From a virus, in IMG/VR virus record IMGVR_UViG_3300015245_000068, positions 1 to 28,708 of that record: a stretch of DNA of 28,708 nt, one strand, 5' to 3'. Both the position numbers and the translations under genes were made by a program. Positions within the stretch are counted from its first letter, which is position 1, and every line of letters starts with the position of its first letter. Shown piece after piece: positions 26,667-28,708 of the stretch. The notes under the pieces are model-generated. The model was not told where the DNA came from, did not search any database, and was given only the letters and a program-made list of their open reading frames with translations.

Positions 26667-28708
26667 TTCTTGCCTCCGCCTTTCGGCTTCGCCGGGGGAT
26701 TCATCGCCTGATATTCAGCGACGCTTTGCGCGTGCTGCTGCTGATCTTCGGCCAAGCCTTGCTCGTGCTGTTGAGCTTGTTCGGCGAGGCCCATCTCATG
26801 TTGCTGGCCTTGCACAGCCAATCCATGCTTGGCGTGTTCGAGCTGCAATCCCTGCTGATGCTGTTCGCGCTGCATCTGCATTTCGGCGCCCTGCTTGACC
26901 ATGTCGACCTGATGCGAGTGATCCTCGCGGACCATGTCGGCGCGATGGATGACCTCTTCGCGCTGGAGACGGATGCCTTCCACTTCCTTCTCGCTCTCCA
27001 TTTTCTGCTGTTCGAGGGAACCCTTGCCCTGGACTTCCGCGGCTTTGATCTGCACGGTTTGCTGCTTCGCCTGCGCTTCCACCATCTTCGCCATGCCGGC
27101 GAGGTCCTGGCCTTGAGGCTGCGGCGGGGGATCGATGACCATATCGGCGGGATCATCTTTCAATGCACGGCAGATTTTCTCAGCCACTTTCTTCGCCGAG
27201 AAATACGGCGCAAGCGGCGTCGTCATGATCTGCGTGTAGGCCACCGCCTTCATGACGCGATGCAGATGGCTTGGCGTGTTCGGATCAGAGCGCGGCACTA
27301 ACTGGTGATCATCGAGCGCTTGGAGGAACTTCTGTTCATTCCAATAGCCCTTTTCGGCGATCTTGTTGGTGCGCCAGAAATCCTCCGGATTGTCGCGGAA
27401 CAGTTCGATGAACAGCTCTATCTCTTCGGCTTGGGCCGCATGCATGTCCTTATGGGCGGCAGACATGATCTTGGTCGCCTGCTCGATCTGAGCCAGCATC
27501 GTACCGACCGGGATATTCGCCAGGCCTTCGCTCGCAGGGATTTCGGCTGCACCGGCGAGTTTATCGGCTTGAGCCTGAATCTTGTCCATCATGGTCATGA
27601 GACCAGGCGTGGGGTCACGATAGGGCAGCGCCATGACCATGTCGCTGATCTTCCCATTGCCGGTCTTGACGGAGACGAATTCACCTATCCCCGGGCGGAA
27701 GTTGCTGGTGTTCTGCCGCCCCGCGATCTCGGCAATTAATCCACCAGGGAATGATGCAAACATGCCGGCATCGAGCGCCTCACGCCAACAGCCTGTCATC
27801 GCCGCGGAAGCATTGCCGAGAATATTCAGCATTCCCGTTCCGTAGAATCCAGGGCCTGGCACATACGGATATTTGATGTACATCCGTTTGCGTTCGCATT
27901 CCTCGTCTTCCTCTTTCCAGTCGCGGCGCAGCGAGAGGATTTCGCGCGAGTCCTTGTCGATCGTGACGAGATAGGGCAGCGGAATGTGCTCATCCTTGAA
28001 CTTGCCCGGCGCGTATTGCTCCAAGTCCAATTCGCATTGCGTCTCATAGAGATTGTAGGGCTGATCTTCGGGACGGTCGTTATGCGTCGTGGTGCCCTGG
28101 ATGCCGGCGATCTTCTGGCCGACGACATTTGTTGACGAGGTGGGCTGCGTCAAATCCACCTTGCGATAGGCCTTGAGCAGCTGCATCCGTTTCATGACAG
28201 ACGGACGCATTTCAATCTGGAGCGTGATACGGCCGCAGGATTTCAGGTCCTTGGTCGTGTCGCTGACGATGAAGTCTTTTGCATCGACCGATTCAGAGAC
28301 CGGCCGGCGCCGCATCGGGCAACGGTAGACCTTCTTGAAGCCCGACCCTTTGAAATACGTGCCCCACAGCAGCATATGCGAGGTATCGGGGACATATTCA
28401 GATGCCGTGACCGTCATATAATAGTTCATATGCCGTTCGAGCGCTTCGGCCAGCTCGTCCTGGGGACCGCTTTCATCGCCGGGCGCCACTTGAATCTTGA
28501 CGGGGCCTTCCGCCGGCAGCAGCTCGGCACGGCTGTTGGCCCAACCCTTGAGTACGGCTTCCAGCAGCAGCGGATTTGTGACCGACGATATTCCGCCATC
28601 ACCCGTCGCAGCCGAATTGCCCGCAGTGCCTTTCGGCTCTTCGAGCTTCAGTCCGAGCAAGCCAATGCCGCGAGCGACGATCTGGAGATGGCCCTGGCGC
28701 GAGCGGTC
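26663..28708 (-). CDS. portal protein (5' end outside window)
   Basis: Open reading from the right edge to a stop at 26663, at least 681 codons; a TTG at 28660 is not the true start because coding-like sequence (RQGHLQIVARGIGLLGLKLE) continues upstream to the edge. The body has TASEYVPDTSHMLLWGTYFK, FKKVYRCPMRRRPVSESVDA, then IKYPYVPGPGFYGTGMLNIL and a portal-typical PVGTMLAQIEQATKIMSAAH. The last 180 residues are a Gln/His/Glu-rich coiled coil (QQHEMGLAEQAQQHEQGLAE). P22-like portals have the same large size and a C-terminal helical barrel. It forms the DNA channel at the head vertex. Terminase is expected further right. Confidence 0.8.
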   Translation of the reverse strand, partial: DRSRQGHLQIVARGIGLLGLKLEEPKGTAGNSAATGDGGISSVTNPLLLEAVLKGWANSRAELLPAEGPVKIQVAPGDESGPQDELAEALERHMNYYMTVTASEYVPDTSHMLLWGTYFKGSGFKKVYRCPMRRRPVSESVDAKDFIVSDTTKDLKSCGRITLQIEMRPSVMKRMQLLKAYRKVDLTQPTSSTNVVGQKIAGIQGTTTHNDRPEDQPYNLYETQCELDLEQYAPGKFKDEHIPLPYLVTIDKDSREILSLRRDWKEEDEECERKRMYIKYPYVPGPGFYGTGMLNILGNASAAMTGCWREALDAGMFASFPGGLIAEIAGRQNTSNFRPGIGEFVSVKTGNGKISDMVMALPYRDPTPGLMTMMDKIQAQADKLAGAAEIPASEGLANIPVGTMLAQIEQATKIMSAAHKDMHAAQAEEIELFIELFRDNPEDFWRTNKIAEKGYWNEQKFLQALDDHQLVPRSDPNTPSHLHRVMKAVAYTQIMTTPLAPYFSAKKVAEKICRALKDDPADMVIDPPPQPQGQDLAGMAKMVEAQAKQQTVQIKAAEVQGKGSLEQQKMESEKEVEGIRLQREEVIHRADMVREDHSHQVDMVKQGAEMQMQREQHQQGLQLEHAKHGLAVQGQQHEMGLAEQAQQHEQGLAEDQQQHAQSVAEYQAMNPPAKPKGGGKK

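Overview
This window is one segment of a tailed double-stranded DNA phage (or prophage) genome. It carries a portal protein, a scaffold-like protein, a major capsid protein, a decoration protein, connector or adaptor proteins, fibre and tail-collar proteins, and free-standing homing endonucleases. Nearly all genes lie on the minus strand and are packed so that stop and start codons overlap (ATGA, GTGA, TGATG), as in one long late operon. I see no integrase, tRNA, rRNA or CRISPR. The high GC and many GTG/TTG starts fit an alphaproteobacterial host (Rhizobiales-like), but that is an inference from composition and remembered resemblance. Both edges cut genes: the portal loses its N-terminus at the right edge and a nucleotidyltransferase loses its C-terminus at the left edge.

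In transcription order (right to left), the first block (28708-23123) is the head-assembly module: portal, a Pro/Gly/His-rich disordered protein, small proteins, a GroES-like co-chaperonin, a coiled-coil scaffold-like protein and two small conserved phage proteins. The second block (23123-14546) is an accessory cassette inserted before the capsid genes. It holds a GT-A glycosyltransferase, a PfkB/HldE-type sugar kinase, six tiny genes (mostly membrane peptides or coiled coils), a radical SAM enzyme with a SPASM-like cysteine tail, a complete acetolactate-synthase-like thiamine-diphosphate enzyme, a Rha-like regulator with a winged-helix N-terminus, a SAM methyltransferase, a second glycosyltransferase and a 26-residue membrane peptide. 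With the HldE-C-like nucleotidyltransferase at the far left edge, this looks like a phage-borne route to make, activate, modify and attach an unusual sugar.

The third block (14500-8127) starts with a non-coding stretch holding tandem stem-loops that share a loop motif, followed by decoration and capsid genes, then small beta-rich, Ig-like, coiled-coil and zinc-ribbon proteins. The fourth block (8111-831) holds a chimeric fibre with Trp/Pro repeats, two connector or adaptor-like proteins, a repeat-containing fibre, a zinc-ribbon protein and a tail-collar protein. Three homing endonucleases (GIY-YIG; HNH-AP2; and an HNH-AP2-endonuclease VII fusion with a dead-looking HNH) are fitted into the structural operon, and two have their own sigma70-like promoter. 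A few small plus-strand genes (441-830, 1986-2252) interrupt the pattern near the left end.

The strongest candidates for something undescribed are the sugar/TPP/radical-SAM cassette between scaffold and capsid genes, the tandem loop-conserved hairpins upstream of the capsid operon, the endonuclease VII fusion and the cluster of micro-genes next to the kinase. All family assignments come from reading motifs by eye; no database search was run.
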